Shown piece by piece: positions 52,690 through 61,605 of a DNA stretch of 64,000 nt. The notes under the pieces are model-generated. The model had not been told where the DNA came from and searched no databases. It saw only the letters and a list, made by a program, of their open reading frames with translations. Both the position numbers and the translations under genes were made by a program. Positions within the stretch are counted from its first letter, which is position 1, and each line of letters begins with the position of its first letter. This stretch comes from CAIYRG01 sp965247505 (GTDB lineage Bacteria > Pseudomonadota > Alphaproteobacteria > Micropepsales > Micropepsaceae). The stretch is taken from NCBI GenBank assembly GCA_965247505.1, contig OZ252020.1:744001-808000 (forward strand), given 5' to 3'.

Positions 52690-53040
52690 TAAACGGCTTC
52701 GTAATAAGCGGACCGGACCCGGGGGCGGTACCCGGCGCCTCCACCACATGCCCTCTCTCAGCTGAGGCTCGGAGGGCGTCTGTGGGGGCGAAATAGGATC
52801 GACGGACGTGTAAAGGCAGTACTTTCGCTCGGCATGGTATCCACCGTTATCGGGCTAATCGTAATAGGTGCCAACGATAATGAAATGGCCCTCGCTGCCT
52901 AATTATAGGTAAGCGCGGCTCGGGGAGCGCCGGGCAACAGAAGCTCCCCACTTATCTACCGCCAAAAACGCGGCGCTCCCCTTTTATTCAACAAGTCTTT
53001 GGAGCGCCCGGCAACTTCAAGCTCCCCGCTTATCTCTCTT
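52690..53040 (+). ncRNA. ssrA: Two-piece, circularly permuted tmRNA
   Basis: The acceptor piece comes first: a T-arm-like GACCCGGGGGCGGTACCCG and a 3' strand ending CGCCTCC-A-CCA at 52746. After a 37-base spacer the coding piece starts GGGGGCGAAATAGGATCGAC at 52784; its first seven bases pair with CGCCTCC. The tag reads GCC AAC GAT AAT GAA ATG GCC CTC GCT GCC TAA (ANDNEMALAA, 52870-52902). Two pseudoknot-like GGGGAGCGCC...GCTCCCC repeats follow to about 53035. Permutation of this kind is known from alphaproteobacteria. The outer ends are estimates. Confidence 0.93.
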
Positions 53041-53139
53041 CTATAAATTTGCGCGCGCACCCAGTGGTTCCGGGACTTTCCAGGCTTTGCAGCGCAATGC
53101 GCAATTGACTCACCCCCCATGCCGCTTACTCTAACGCCC

Positions 53140-53658
53140 ATGGCTAAAGACCATATCGGCTATGAGACTCTGGCCGACGACGCGATGCGCGGCGTGGTTC
53201 GTGAAGCCTTGCGGCGAGCGATGGATCAAGGCCTCATCGGCAGCCATCATTTCTACCTCACCTTCAAGACGCATGATCCCGGCGTCGATATTCCCGACCA
53301 TCTCAAGGAACGCTTTCCCGACGAGATGACGATTGTGCTCCAGAATCAGTTCTGGGGTTTGAAAGTCGAGGACGAGAAATTCGAAGTGACTCTAACTTTT
53401 CAAAAACTTCCAGCGACCCTCGTCGTACCCTTTGCGGCGCTTACCGGCTTCGCCGATCCCAGTGTCAAATTCGGACTGCAATTCCGCAACGCCAGCCCAC
53501 GCATCGCGACCGAGATCAAGGGCGCGACCGAGGAAACGGCGCAGCCTGCCGAGTCGGGGGACGAGCAAACCGTTGAGCCCGATCTAACAAGCGAAGCCGA
53601 CAAGACTGCCAGCGGCGAATCTCAAGTCGTGAGCCTCGACCAATTCCGAAAAAAATAG
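53140..53658 (+). CDS. sspB: SspB-family ClpXP adaptor, alphaproteobacterial type
   Basis: 172 residues from ATG 53140 (ATG 53119 is an alternative; neither has a clear ribosome-binding site). The N-terminal ~125 residues are the SspB fold (HFYLTFKTHDPGVDIPDHLK, VTLTFQKLPATLVVPFAALT, FADPSVKFGLQF). A charged linker leads to a C-terminal SLDQFRKK that would dock on ClpX. It delivers tmRNA-tagged proteins to ClpXP, and lies next to the tmRNA gene. Confidence 0.92.
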   Translation: MAKDHIGYETLADDAMRGVVREALRRAMDQGLIGSHHFYLTFKTHDPGVDIPDHLKERFPDEMTIVLQNQFWGLKVEDEKFEVTLTFQKLPATLVVPFAALTGFADPSVKFGLQFRNASPRIATEIKGATEETAQPAESGDEQTVEPDLTSEADKTASGESQVVSLDQFRKK

Positions 53659-53738
53659 GGTATAGCTGCAAACGTAATGCCCGCGCCGCTGCGCGGCCTG
53701 CTATTTTGCGGTGAGATTTAAGGGGCCCATCACCCGCC

Positions 53739-55130
53739 ATGACCAAAACCCGTACCGAAACCGATAGTTTTGGGGCTATTGAAGTTCCTGCCGACCGCTA
53801 TTGGGGGGCGCAATCGCAGCGCAGCCTGGGCAACTTCAAGATCGGCTGGGAAAAGCAACCGCTTCCAATCATTCGGGGCTTAGGCATCGTCAAACGCGCC
53901 TGCGCCGAAACCAATATGGATTTGGGGCGTTTGGACGCCAAATTGGGCGCAACAATCGTCAAAGCTGCGCAGGAAGTGATTGAAGGCAAGCTCGACGATC
54001 ATTTCCCTCTGGTCGTTTGGCAGACCGGCTCAGGCACGCAATCGAACATGAATGCGAATGAGGTGATCTCGAACCGCGCAATCGAATTATTGGGCGGCGA
54101 AATGGATTCGAAAAAGCCCGTTCATCCCAATGATCATGTCAATATGAGCCAATCGTCGAATGATACCTATCCCACAGCAATGCATATCGCCTGCGCCGAA
54201 GAGATCGTTCACCGCCTCGTCCCTGCCTTACAAAAACTCCGCAATGCGCTGAACGACAAAGCGCAAAGTTGGAAAGATCTCATCAAGATCGGACGCACCC
54301 ATACGCAAGACGCGACGCCGCTGACTTTGGGTCAGGAATTTTCCGGCTATGTGCAGCAGCTCGACAATGGGATCGAGCGGATTGAGCAAGCGCTGCCCAA
54401 ATTAATGCAGCTTGCTCAGGGCGGAACGGCGGTCGGCACGGGCCTCAACGCACCTGTCGGCTTTGCCGAAGCGGTCGCAGACAAAATTGCTTCCATCACT
54501 AGCCTCGCCTTCACTACGGCGCCGAACAAGTTCGAATCGCTGGCGGCTCATGACGCCATGGTCTTCGCGCATGGCGCGATCAACACATTGGCGGCGTCGC
54601 TCTTTAAGATTGCCCAAGATATCCGCTTTTTAGGATCGGGACCGCGCGCCGGACTTGGCGAACTGGCGCTGCCTGAAAACGAGCCCGGCTCGTCGATCAT
54701 GCCGGGCAAAGTAAACCCGACACAGTGTGAAGCGATGACTCAGGTTTGCGTGCATATTTTCGGCAATCATAGCGCGCTTAGTTTTGCGGGCAGCCAGGGC
54801 AATTTTGAGCTCAATGTCTACAATCCGGTGATGGCCTATAATTTCTTGCAGTCCGTTCGCTTGATGTCCGACGTAGCCCATTCCTTTAGCGATAATTGCG
54901 TGGTCGGAATCGAAGCGCGCCGTGACAACATTGCCGCCGGCGTCTCGCGCTCGCTAATGCTGGTCACTGCGCTCGCGCCCAAGATCGGTTATGACAACGC
55001 TGCCAAGATTGCCAAAACCGCGCATAAGAACGGAACCACCTTGCGCGAAGAAGCGGTCAAGCTTGGATTTGTCACAGAAGAGGAATTCGACGCGGCGGTC
55101 CGCCCGGAGGATATGATCGGACCGAAATAG
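53739..55130 (+). CDS. fumC: Fumarate hydratase class II
   Basis: 463 residues, family length. Signature GSSIMPGKVNPTQCEAMTQV (~317), plus QTGSGTQSNMNANEVISNRA and KIGRTHTQDATPLTLGQEFS. It converts fumarate to malate in the citric acid cycle. Oxygen-stable, no iron-sulfur cluster. Confidence 0.96.
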   Translation: MTKTRTETDSFGAIEVPADRYWGAQSQRSLGNFKIGWEKQPLPIIRGLGIVKRACAETNMDLGRLDAKLGATIVKAAQEVIEGKLDDHFPLVVWQTGSGTQSNMNANEVISNRAIELLGGEMDSKKPVHPNDHVNMSQSSNDTYPTAMHIACAEEIVHRLVPALQKLRNALNDKAQSWKDLIKIGRTHTQDATPLTLGQEFSGYVQQLDNGIERIEQALPKLMQLAQGGTAVGTGLNAPVGFAEAVADKIASITSLAFTTAPNKFESLAAHDAMVFAHGAINTLAASLFKIAQDIRFLGSGPRAGLGELALPENEPGSSIMPGKVNPTQCEAMTQVCVHIFGNHSALSFAGSQGNFELNVYNPVMAYNFLQSVRLMSDVAHSFSDNCVVGIEARRDNIAAGVSRSLMLVTALAPKIGYDNAAKIAKTAHKNGTTLREEAVKLGFVTEEEFDAAVRPEDMIGPK

Positions 55131-55152
55131 AAGGACATGCACCTCCTTTTTT

Positions 55153-55287
55153 ACCTCCCCTTTTGCGGGGAGGTCGATATCGCGAGCGCAGCGAACGATA
55201 TCGGGTGGGGGGCAATACGGCTGTTCGTTGATCACCCCCACCCGCTCATGGCCAAGGCCAATCGCGACCTCCCCGCATGGGGGAGGT
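55153..55287. repeat. Palindromic intergenic repeat
   Basis: Two perfect hairpins, ACCTCCCCTTTTGCGGGGAG-GT (55153-55174) and ACCTCCCCGCATGGGGGAGG-T (55267-55287), flank a central GATATCG...CGATATC and GGTGGGGG...CCCCCACC pair. The whole unit can fold on itself. It fills the gap after fumC. Such units are commonly interspersed in alphaproteobacterial genomes. Confidence 0.7.
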
Positions 55288-55354
55288 GAAGTGCGAGGAG
55301 GGTGTTATACCCATACTCTCACGTAGCCCCCTTCAAGTATGAGGAAGCATCCCA

Positions 55355-55582
55355 ATGCCGATCTTAAAAAAGCGCTCCTTCTCTATTGCGGGCCACCGTA
55401 CGTCCATCGCGCTGGAACCCGAATTCTGGAAAGCATTGGAAGAACAGGCCTACGCTGAACGCCTGGCGTTGGTGGGACTGGTTGCACGGGTCGATTCTTC
55501 TCGTGGCGAACGCCCATTGGCCTCCGCGCTACGGGTCTATGTGCTAATGCGCGCGGTGGCACAGAGCACCGGTCCGCTCTAG
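55355..55582 (+). CDS. Ribbon-helix-helix domain protein
   Basis: 75 residues from the ATG after AGGAAG. The sequence KRSFSIAGHRTSIALEPEFW and ALVARVDSSRGERPLASALR matches the small RHH_4 family of DNA-binding proteins, with the basic strand (residues ~6-17) first. Target unknown. Convergent with the YeeE-like pair. Confidence 0.82.
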   Translation: MPILKKRSFSIAGHRTSIALEPEFWKALEEQAYAERLALVGLVARVDSSRGERPLASALRVYVLMRAVAQSTGPL

Positions 55583-55599
55583 CCAAACACTTCTGAAAT

Positions 55600-56034
55600 C
55601 TAACTTGACCGCAACCGCGCAGTAAACATGCCCGCGATGACTGCCGGTACGAAAACCAGCGCGCCTTTGTCCGGCATGCCATCATAAATTGCGCCCAAAA
55701 GCGCGATCCCCGGCCCGGGACAAATACCGGCAAGCCCCCATCCCACGCCAAAAATCGCCGCGCCGAAAATCAACGGCTTGTCCACGGGCGTGCGCTTAGG
55801 CAACGAAATAGGATCGCCCAATAAAGCGCGTTCGCGCTTACGCGCGATAACAAAAGCCGGTGCGGCAATTGCGATTGCGCCGATCATGACGAAGGCAAGG
55901 CTTGGGTCCCATTTGCCCGTAACATCGAGGAAATCGGCGATGCGATCTGGATCGGTCATATGCGATGTCACAAGACCAAGCCCAAATAATAGACCCAGCA
56001 ACCCGGCGGAAAAGATAGGGAGAACTTCACGCAT
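55600..56034 (-). CDS. YeeE/YedE-type transporter, second half (DUF6691-like)
   Basis: 144 residues from ATG 56034; the longer upstream frame is antiparallel noise inside the partner gene. Four transmembrane helices, with conserved FGVGWGLAGICPGPGIALLG carrying the family Cys. The stop of the first half is 2 bases upstream, so the pair is translated together. Split YeeE/YedE proteins are thought to import thiosulfate or related sulfur compounds. Confidence 0.85.
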   Translation of the reverse strand: MREVLPIFSAGLLGLLFGLGLVTSHMTDPDRIADFLDVTGKWDPSLAFVMIGAIAIAAPAFVIARKRERALLGDPISLPKRTPVDKPLIFGAAIFGVGWGLAGICPGPGIALLGAIYDGMPDKGALVFVPAVIAGMFTARLRSS

Positions 56035-56036
56035 GA

Positions 56037-56471
56037 TCAGCCTCCCATCACATTCGGCGCGAGGTGCCGGACGACAAATACTGTCAACGCCCCAGTCACC
56101 AAAAAGATCACTGTGGCCGTAGCCGAGCGCAGCGAGAAATTGGCAATGCCGCAGACGCCGTGACCGCTGGTGCAGCCCGAGCCGATCTGCGTACCGACCC
56201 CAACCAACACTCCCGCAATTGCGATCTGAATAAGCCCGCCTTGATGATGGGCGATCGCGTAGGGAAGACCGAAGATCGGCGTCCAAAGCGGCGATGCGAC
56301 GAGACCGATCAGAAAAGCCCAACGCCAAACACCTGGCGTTCCGCGCGCCGCATTGCTCAAAATCCCACTGACGCCTGCAATACGGCCATTCACCAGCAGC
56401 AGGCCCGCAGCCGCTAAGCCGATCATCGCTCCGCCGGCGAGTGCCTCAATCCATGCGGGCTGAATTTCCAT
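56037..56471 (-). CDS. YeeE/YedE-type transporter, first half
   Basis: 144 residues, four transmembrane helices. The conserved Cys motif is VGVGTQIGSGCTSGHGVCG, with NGRIAGVSGILSNAARG near the N-terminus. Together with 55600-56034 it forms a two-part sulfur-compound (probably thiosulfate) channel of the inner membrane. Confidence 0.87.
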   Translation of the reverse strand: MEIQPAWIEALAGGAMIGLAAAGLLLVNGRIAGVSGILSNAARGTPGVWRWAFLIGLVASPLWTPIFGLPYAIAHHQGGLIQIAIAGVLVGVGTQIGSGCTSGHGVCGIANFSLRSATATVIFLVTGALTVFVVRHLAPNVMGG

Positions 56472-56542
56472 TAATTGCTCCCCCCACTATTTCGGATCCC
56501 CAATATTTCGATTCCCACTATTTCATCCCCAATACTTCGATC

Positions 56543-58060
56543 CTAGGCGTAAAGATCTTTGTAGGTCTCCCGCAATAAGTTCTTTTGTACTTTTCCCATT
56601 GTGTTGCGCGGCAACTCATCCACGAAGAGAACGCGCTTGGGCAATTTGTAATTCGCAAGCTTTTCGCGCAGCGAAGTCAAAATATCGTTTTCGGAAAGCT
56701 GTGTACCCTTCTTTGGAACGACGATGGCGGTAACGCCCTCACCAAAATCCCTGTGCGCGACTCCGACGATTGCGGACTCCACCACGCCCGGCAAAACATC
56801 GATCTCGCTCTCGACTTCCTTCGGATAGACATTATAGCCACCCGAGATAATAAGGTCCTTGCTGCGCCCAACGATATAGACGTAACCACGCTCGTCGAAT
56901 TTGCCCAAATCGCCGGTAATGAAATAGCCGTCGGCACGAAATTCGGCTTTGGTTTTTTCTTCCATGCGCCAATAACCGGAAAAAACATTCGGCCCTTTGA
57001 CTTCTAACATGCCGATTTCGCCCTGCGGCAGCTGGGCGCCGGTTTCGGGATCTACAATCCGCAGTGAAACACCGGGCAATGGAAAGCCGACCGAACCCTG
57101 AACACGATCGCCGTCATAGGGGTTCGAGCTATTCATATTGGTCTCGGTCATGCCGTAACGCTCTAAAATCGCATGCCCGGTGCGAATCCGCCACTCGCGA
57201 TGCGTCTCTTCGAGGAGCGGCGCAGAGCCGGAAATAAACAGCCGCATATGCCGAGTGGCATCACGGTCGAGCCGTGCGTCCTGAAGCAAGCGCACATAGA
57301 AAGTCGGCACGCCCATCATGGTCGTGGCTTCAGGCATCAGACGAAAAACATCGTCGGGATCGAGCTTGGGCAGAAAAATCATGGACGCGCCTGCACTCAA
57401 AATCACATTCGACGCAACGAAAAGCCCGTGGGTGTGAAATATGGGAAGCGCGTGAAGCAACACATCGTCCGAAGTAAAGCGCCAAATTTCCTTCAAGGCG
57501 TTGGCGTTGGAGCCCAGATTGGCATGGCTCAGCATGGCGCCCTTAGAACGTCCTGTCGTGCCCGACGTGTAGAGAATCGCCGCCAAATCGTCCGGATTTG
57601 TAGATACATCGGAAAAATCTGCCGATGCGTTTCGCGCAGCTTCCATCAAGGACCCGCTCGCGCCGTCAATCCCGAGCGTCTCGGTTGCCGCAACGCCGAG
57701 CCTGCTGGTCATCGGGTTTAGCTCTGACACCCGTTCTGGCGAGACCACAAAAATCTTTGGCTCCGCATCGGCTACAAAATATTCCAGCTCGGAAAGCGTG
57801 TAGGCGGTGTTTAGGGGGAGATAGACTGCGCCGGCGCGCAAGCAGGCGAGATAGAGGATCAACGCCTCGGGGCTTTTCTCGACCTGAACTGCAACGCGAT
57901 CGCCACGCTCCAGACCGAGCCCGATCAACGCATTGGCCATTTTCCCGGAAAGGCTCACCACATCGCCATAGGAAACGACCCGCCCCGTCGAAGTGCGGAC
58001 GAAGACCCGCGCGGCTTCCGGCATGGCACTCAAAAACTGCGAATATAGATTTTCGGACAT
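56543..58060 (-). CDS. Malonyl-CoA synthetase-like acyl-CoA ligase (MatB type)
   Basis: 505 residues from the ATG after GGGGAACC. ANL-family motifs: AILYTSGTTGRSKGAMLSHA (P-loop), ERYGMTETNMN, GYFITGDLGKFDERGYVYIV and the final lysine region PRNTMGKVQKNLLR. The length and the PLNTAYTLSELEYF and GVPTFYVRLL blocks fit malonyl-CoA/methylmalonyl-CoA synthetases. No decarboxylase is adjacent, so the substrate is a family-based inference. Confidence 0.82.
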   Translation of the reverse strand: MSENLYSQFLSAMPEAARVFVRTSTGRVVSYGDVVSLSGKMANALIGLGLERGDRVAVQVEKSPEALILYLACLRAGAVYLPLNTAYTLSELEYFVADAEPKIFVVSPERVSELNPMTSRLGVAATETLGIDGASGSLMEAARNASADFSDVSTNPDDLAAILYTSGTTGRSKGAMLSHANLGSNANALKEIWRFTSDDVLLHALPIFHTHGLFVASNVILSAGASMIFLPKLDPDDVFRLMPEATTMMGVPTFYVRLLQDARLDRDATRHMRLFISGSAPLLEETHREWRIRTGHAILERYGMTETNMNSSNPYDGDRVQGSVGFPLPGVSLRIVDPETGAQLPQGEIGMLEVKGPNVFSGYWRMEEKTKAEFRADGYFITGDLGKFDERGYVYIVGRSKDLIISGGYNVYPKEVESEIDVLPGVVESAIVGVAHRDFGEGVTAIVVPKKGTQLSENDILTSLREKLANYKLPKRVLFVDELPRNTMGKVQKNLLRETYKDLYA

Positions 58061-58163
58061 GGTTCCCCGTTCCAATGCCGCGCTTGATCCCTGCTTTTTC
58101 TCCCCAACACAAGCAGAACAAATGCAGGACAAAGCTGGGCAGCGCTGCTAAACCATTTGAGTC

Positions 58164-60512
58164 GTGACGACGCAGCCAGATTCCTTTTCCGATCCGCTGG
58201 ATTCGGCTTTTGAATCCACGCAGGAGCCTAACAGCCCGGCGGCGGAAGCCGGCTATTTGAGCGGTTTGAACGCCGAACAGCGCGAAGCGGTGCAGGCCCT
58301 GGATGGCCCTCTCCTGGTTCTTGCCGGCGCCGGAACCGGAAAAACCCGCGTTCTGACCACCCGCCTTGCTCACATTCTCGCCACCAAGCGCGCCTGGCCG
58401 GGCCAAATTCTGGCGGTCACCTTTACCAATAAGGCCGCCCGCGAGATGAAAGAGCGCATCGGCATGCTGATCGGCGGCGTGGTCGAGGGCATGCAATGGC
58501 TGGGCACCTTTCATTCGATCGGGGCGCGCATGCTGCGCCGCCATGCCGAGCTAGCTGGCCTCAAGCCGAATTTCACCATTCTCGACACCGACGACCAAAT
58601 CCGCCTGATCAAGCAATTGCTCCGCGCCGAAAACATCGACGAGAAGCGTTGGCCCGCGCGCACCCTCGCGAGCATTATCGATGGATGGAAAAATCGCGGC
58701 CTCACGCCGGCGGAAGTTTCGGAGGGCGATGTGCAGGGCTTTGCCTTTGGCAGGGCGCGTGAGTTTTACGGGCTCTATCAGGCGCGGCTAAAAGCGCTAA
58801 ACGCCACTGATTTCGGTGATCTATTGTTGGAGCCGATTAGAATACTGCGCTCGAACGCCACCATTCTGGACGATTACCAAAGCCGCTTCGCCTATATGCT
58901 GGTCGACGAGTATCAAGATACCAATGTCGCGCAATATCTTTGGCTGCGCCTGCTTTCGGCAAAGAACAAAAACATCTGCGTCGTCGGCGACGACGACCAA
59001 TCGATCTATGCCTGGCGCGGTGCCGAGGTAGAAAACATTCTTCGGTTCGAGCGCGATTTTCCCGGCGCGAAAGTCATCCGCTTGGAACGCAATTACCGCT
59101 CTACGCCGAACATTCTCGCCGCCGCCTCGGGCTTGATCGCCGGAAATCAGGGCCGTCTTGGAAAAACATTGTGGACCGAGGGCGATGATCACGGCGAGCG
59201 GGTCGAGGTCAGAGGCTATTGGGACGCGGAAGAAGAAGCGCGCGGCGTTGCCGCCCAGGCGGAGAATCTTCACCGCAGCAAAACGCCTTTTGCGCAAATG
59301 GCCGTATTGGTGCGCGCCTCGTTTCAGATGCGCGAATTCGAAGACCGTTTCTTGGCGCTCGGCGTTCCCTATCGCGTCATTGGCGGTCCACGTTTTTACG
59401 AGCGCGCGGAAATTCGCGACGCGCTTGCATATTTGAGAGTGATCGCTCAACCCGACGACGATCTTGCCTTTGAGAGGATCGTCAACAAGCCCAAGCGCGG
59501 CCTAGGCAATGCCGCCATCCAAGCGCTACACAATCACGCGCGGGCACAGAATATCCCGATGGTGACTGCTGCGTCGGAACTTGTTGCCAGCGACGAGATA
59601 ACACCCAAGGCCCGAAAATCGCTTGGCGGATTGATCGATTCTTTTGCGCGCTGGCGCGCGAGCGTAACAACCATGCCGCACACGGAGCTCGCCGAGATGG
59701 TGCTCGACGAATCCGGCTATACCGACATGCTGAAAGCCGACAAATCGCCTGATGCTGCCGGGCGCCTCGACAATCTAAAAGAGCTCGTACGCTCGATGGA
59801 AGGTTTTGAATCGCTCGCCGCTTTCTTGGAACATGTCTCGCTGGTTATGGAGATGGAATCGGCCGATGCGGGCAATGACCGTCTCAATCTGATGACCCTT
59901 CATGCCGCTAAAGGTCTGGAGTTCGAAGTCATTTTTCTGCCTGGCTGGGAAGAGGGCCTCTTCCCCTCGCAGCGCACATTAGACGAGAGCGGTGTGGCCG
60001 GGCTCGAGGAAGAGCGCCGCCTTGCCTATGTGGGCCTCACCCGGGCGCGCAAGCGCGCCTTTGTCAGCTTCGCCTCCAACCGCCGTGTGCATGGGCTATG
60101 GCAGAGCGCCCTACCTTCCCGCTTTGCCAATGAATTGCCAGCGGACAATATCGACGCTGTGGCCGATGAGGGTTTTCACGGCCAATATGGCTCTTTCCGC
60201 GATAATGAATATGACTATTCGCAAGCAGGCGCCGGCTCGACCTATGACAGTCCGGGCTGGCGACGGGTGCAGGCCGCGCGCGCTGCAGGGGCGAAGGGCA
60301 GCGCCTCGGCGCGCGGACCAATTATCAATGCCAAAGCAAGGGTCGTCGCCTCGGGCGATCCGGCCAATACGCAATTCACCGGCGGCGAGCGGATCTTTCA
60401 CCAAAAATTCGGCTATGGCCGTATCAAATCCGTCGACGGCAATAAGCTTGAAGTCGATTTTGAAAAAGCGGGAAGCAAGCGCGTCATGGACGGGTTTGTG
60501 CAAAGGACGTGA
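58164..60512 (+). CDS. UvrD/PcrA-family DNA helicase
   Basis: 782 residues from GTG 58164. SF1A motifs in order: GLNAEQREAV (Q), VLAGAGTGKTRVLTTR (I), FTNKAAREMKERI (Ia), VDEYQDTNVAQY (II), VVGDDDQSIYAWRGA (III), RLERNYRS (IV), TLHAAKGLEFEVIFLPGWEE (V) and YVGLTRARKRAFVS (VI). The C-terminal HQKFGYGRIKSVDGNKLEVD segment is the PcrA/UvrD tail that contacts RNA polymerase. It unwinds DNA in repair. Confidence 0.94.
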   Translation: MTTQPDSFSDPLDSAFESTQEPNSPAAEAGYLSGLNAEQREAVQALDGPLLVLAGAGTGKTRVLTTRLAHILATKRAWPGQILAVTFTNKAAREMKERIGMLIGGVVEGMQWLGTFHSIGARMLRRHAELAGLKPNFTILDTDDQIRLIKQLLRAENIDEKRWPARTLASIIDGWKNRGLTPAEVSEGDVQGFAFGRAREFYGLYQARLKALNATDFGDLLLEPIRILRSNATILDDYQSRFAYMLVDEYQDTNVAQYLWLRLLSAKNKNICVVGDDDQSIYAWRGAEVENILRFERDFPGAKVIRLERNYRSTPNILAAASGLIAGNQGRLGKTLWTEGDDHGERVEVRGYWDAEEEARGVAAQAENLHRSKTPFAQMAVLVRASFQMREFEDRFLALGVPYRVIGGPRFYERAEIRDALAYLRVIAQPDDDLAFERIVNKPKRGLGNAAIQALHNHARAQNIPMVTAASELVASDEITPKARKSLGGLIDSFARWRASVTTMPHTELAEMVLDESGYTDMLKADKSPDAAGRLDNLKELVRSMEGFESLAAFLEHVSLVMEMESADAGNDRLNLMTLHAAKGLEFEVIFLPGWEEGLFPSQRTLDESGVAGLEEERRLAYVGLTRARKRAFVSFASNRRVHGLWQSALPSRFANELPADNIDAVADEGFHGQYGSFRDNEYDYSQAGAGSTYDSPGWRRVQAARAAGAKGSASARGPIINAKARVVASGDPANTQFTGGERIFHQKFGYGRIKSVDGNKLEVDFEKAGSKRVMDGFVQRT

Positions 60513-60532
60513 ACACGGTCACATCATCCCGG

Positions 60533-60715
60533 CCCCGCGCGGCCTTGCCGCGCAGAATCAATAGCTGGCCTGCGACGCACGCCAATTTTTCAAATGCGTG
60601 GCAAAGCCGCGCGGGCGCAGTGCTCGGCCGGGAATGACAAGATAGGTTAGTGTCCCGGCTCCGTTCGAGCGGTTTGCCGTGGGTCCCGGATTGCCCTTTG
60701 GGCCTCCGGGATGAC
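60533..60715. repeat. Inverted repeats between uvrD-like gene and prmA
   Basis: CATCCCGGCC (60534) pairs with GGCCGGGAATG (60626 onward), and GTCCCGGA (60683) with TCCGGGATGAC (60704 onward). They fill the 214-base gap. They resemble in style the palindromes at 37688 and 55153. No gene or promoter is recognised between them. Confidence 0.6.
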
Positions 60716-60726
60716 AGAAAGAGTAA

Positions 60727-61596
60727 ATGAACACCCCGCCCCTTTGGAAAGCCTACGTTACGGTTGGTAAGGAACGCGCCGGCCATGTAATGGCGCTGTT
60801 TGAGCTCACCCCGCCCAAGCCGCAGGCGGTGCTGACCGCCGAAGATCCTTTCGATGCTGAACTCACGGTCGAAGCGCTTTACGATAGGATGCACGACGCG
60901 AAGTTTCTTTCTGAGATAATCGGCTCGAAAGTGCGCGCCGAACCGCTTCCCGATCAAGATTGGATACGCGCGTCTTATGAAGGCTTGCCGCCGGTGCGCG
61001 CGGGACGCTTTTTCCTTTACGGCGCGCATGACCAAGGAAAAATTCTGCATGGCGTCATTCCCATACGCGTTGAAGCAGGCCAATCCTTCGGCACCGGCCA
61101 TCATGAGTCCACCGCGCTGTGTTTAACGGCGCTGTCGCAACGCGCGCGCCGCACCCGCCACAAGAAGATTCTCGATCTTGGCTGCGGCACTGGCGTTCTT
61201 TCCATTGCCGCCGCGAAACTTTGGCACCAAAACGTGATCGCGACCGATATCGACCCGATCGCCATCGAGACCACCCGCGCCAACGCCAAAATGAACGAGG
61301 TCGCGCCCTATATAACAACCGGCATTGCCGACGGGACAGATCACCCACTGATCCGGGCCGGCGCGCCATTTGATCTTATCCTTGCAAATATCCTTGCCGG
61401 ACCGCTGACAAAACTGGCTCCTGGGATTACAAAAGCCCTTGCGCCCAATGGGTTAGTCGTCCTTTCGGGGCTTCTTCGCTGGCAGAAAAATCTGGTGCTT
61501 TCCTTCTATCGTGCTCAAGGACTTGTCTTGCGCAGGACGATGCGCGACGGGTCTTGGTCGGCGCTTGTCCTTGAGAGGTTCCCCTCCGGGCGCTAG
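60727..61596 (+). CDS. prmA: Ribosomal protein L11 methyltransferase
   Basis: 289 residues. An N-terminal substrate-recognition domain, then a SAM-binding domain: AGQSFGTGHHESTALCL, KILDLGCGTGVLSIAAAKL (motif I), NVIATDIDPIAIE, and the NILA motif in DLILANILAGPLTKL. It trimethylates L11. Confidence 0.93.
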   Translation: MNTPPLWKAYVTVGKERAGHVMALFELTPPKPQAVLTAEDPFDAELTVEALYDRMHDAKFLSEIIGSKVRAEPLPDQDWIRASYEGLPPVRAGRFFLYGAHDQGKILHGVIPIRVEAGQSFGTGHHESTALCLTALSQRARRTRHKKILDLGCGTGVLSIAAAKLWHQNVIATDIDPIAIETTRANAKMNEVAPYITTGIADGTDHPLIRAGAPFDLILANILAGPLTKLAPGITKALAPNGLVVLSGLLRWQKNLVLSFYRAQGLVLRRTMRDGSWSALVLERFPSGR

Positions 61597-61605
61597 ACAT
61601 CAATA

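Noticed and set aside
55600..56328. 242-codon form of the DUF6691-like gene
   Set aside because: The first 98 codons are an out-of-frame reading of the upstream YeeE-type gene; the ATG at 56034 directly after its stop is the natural start.
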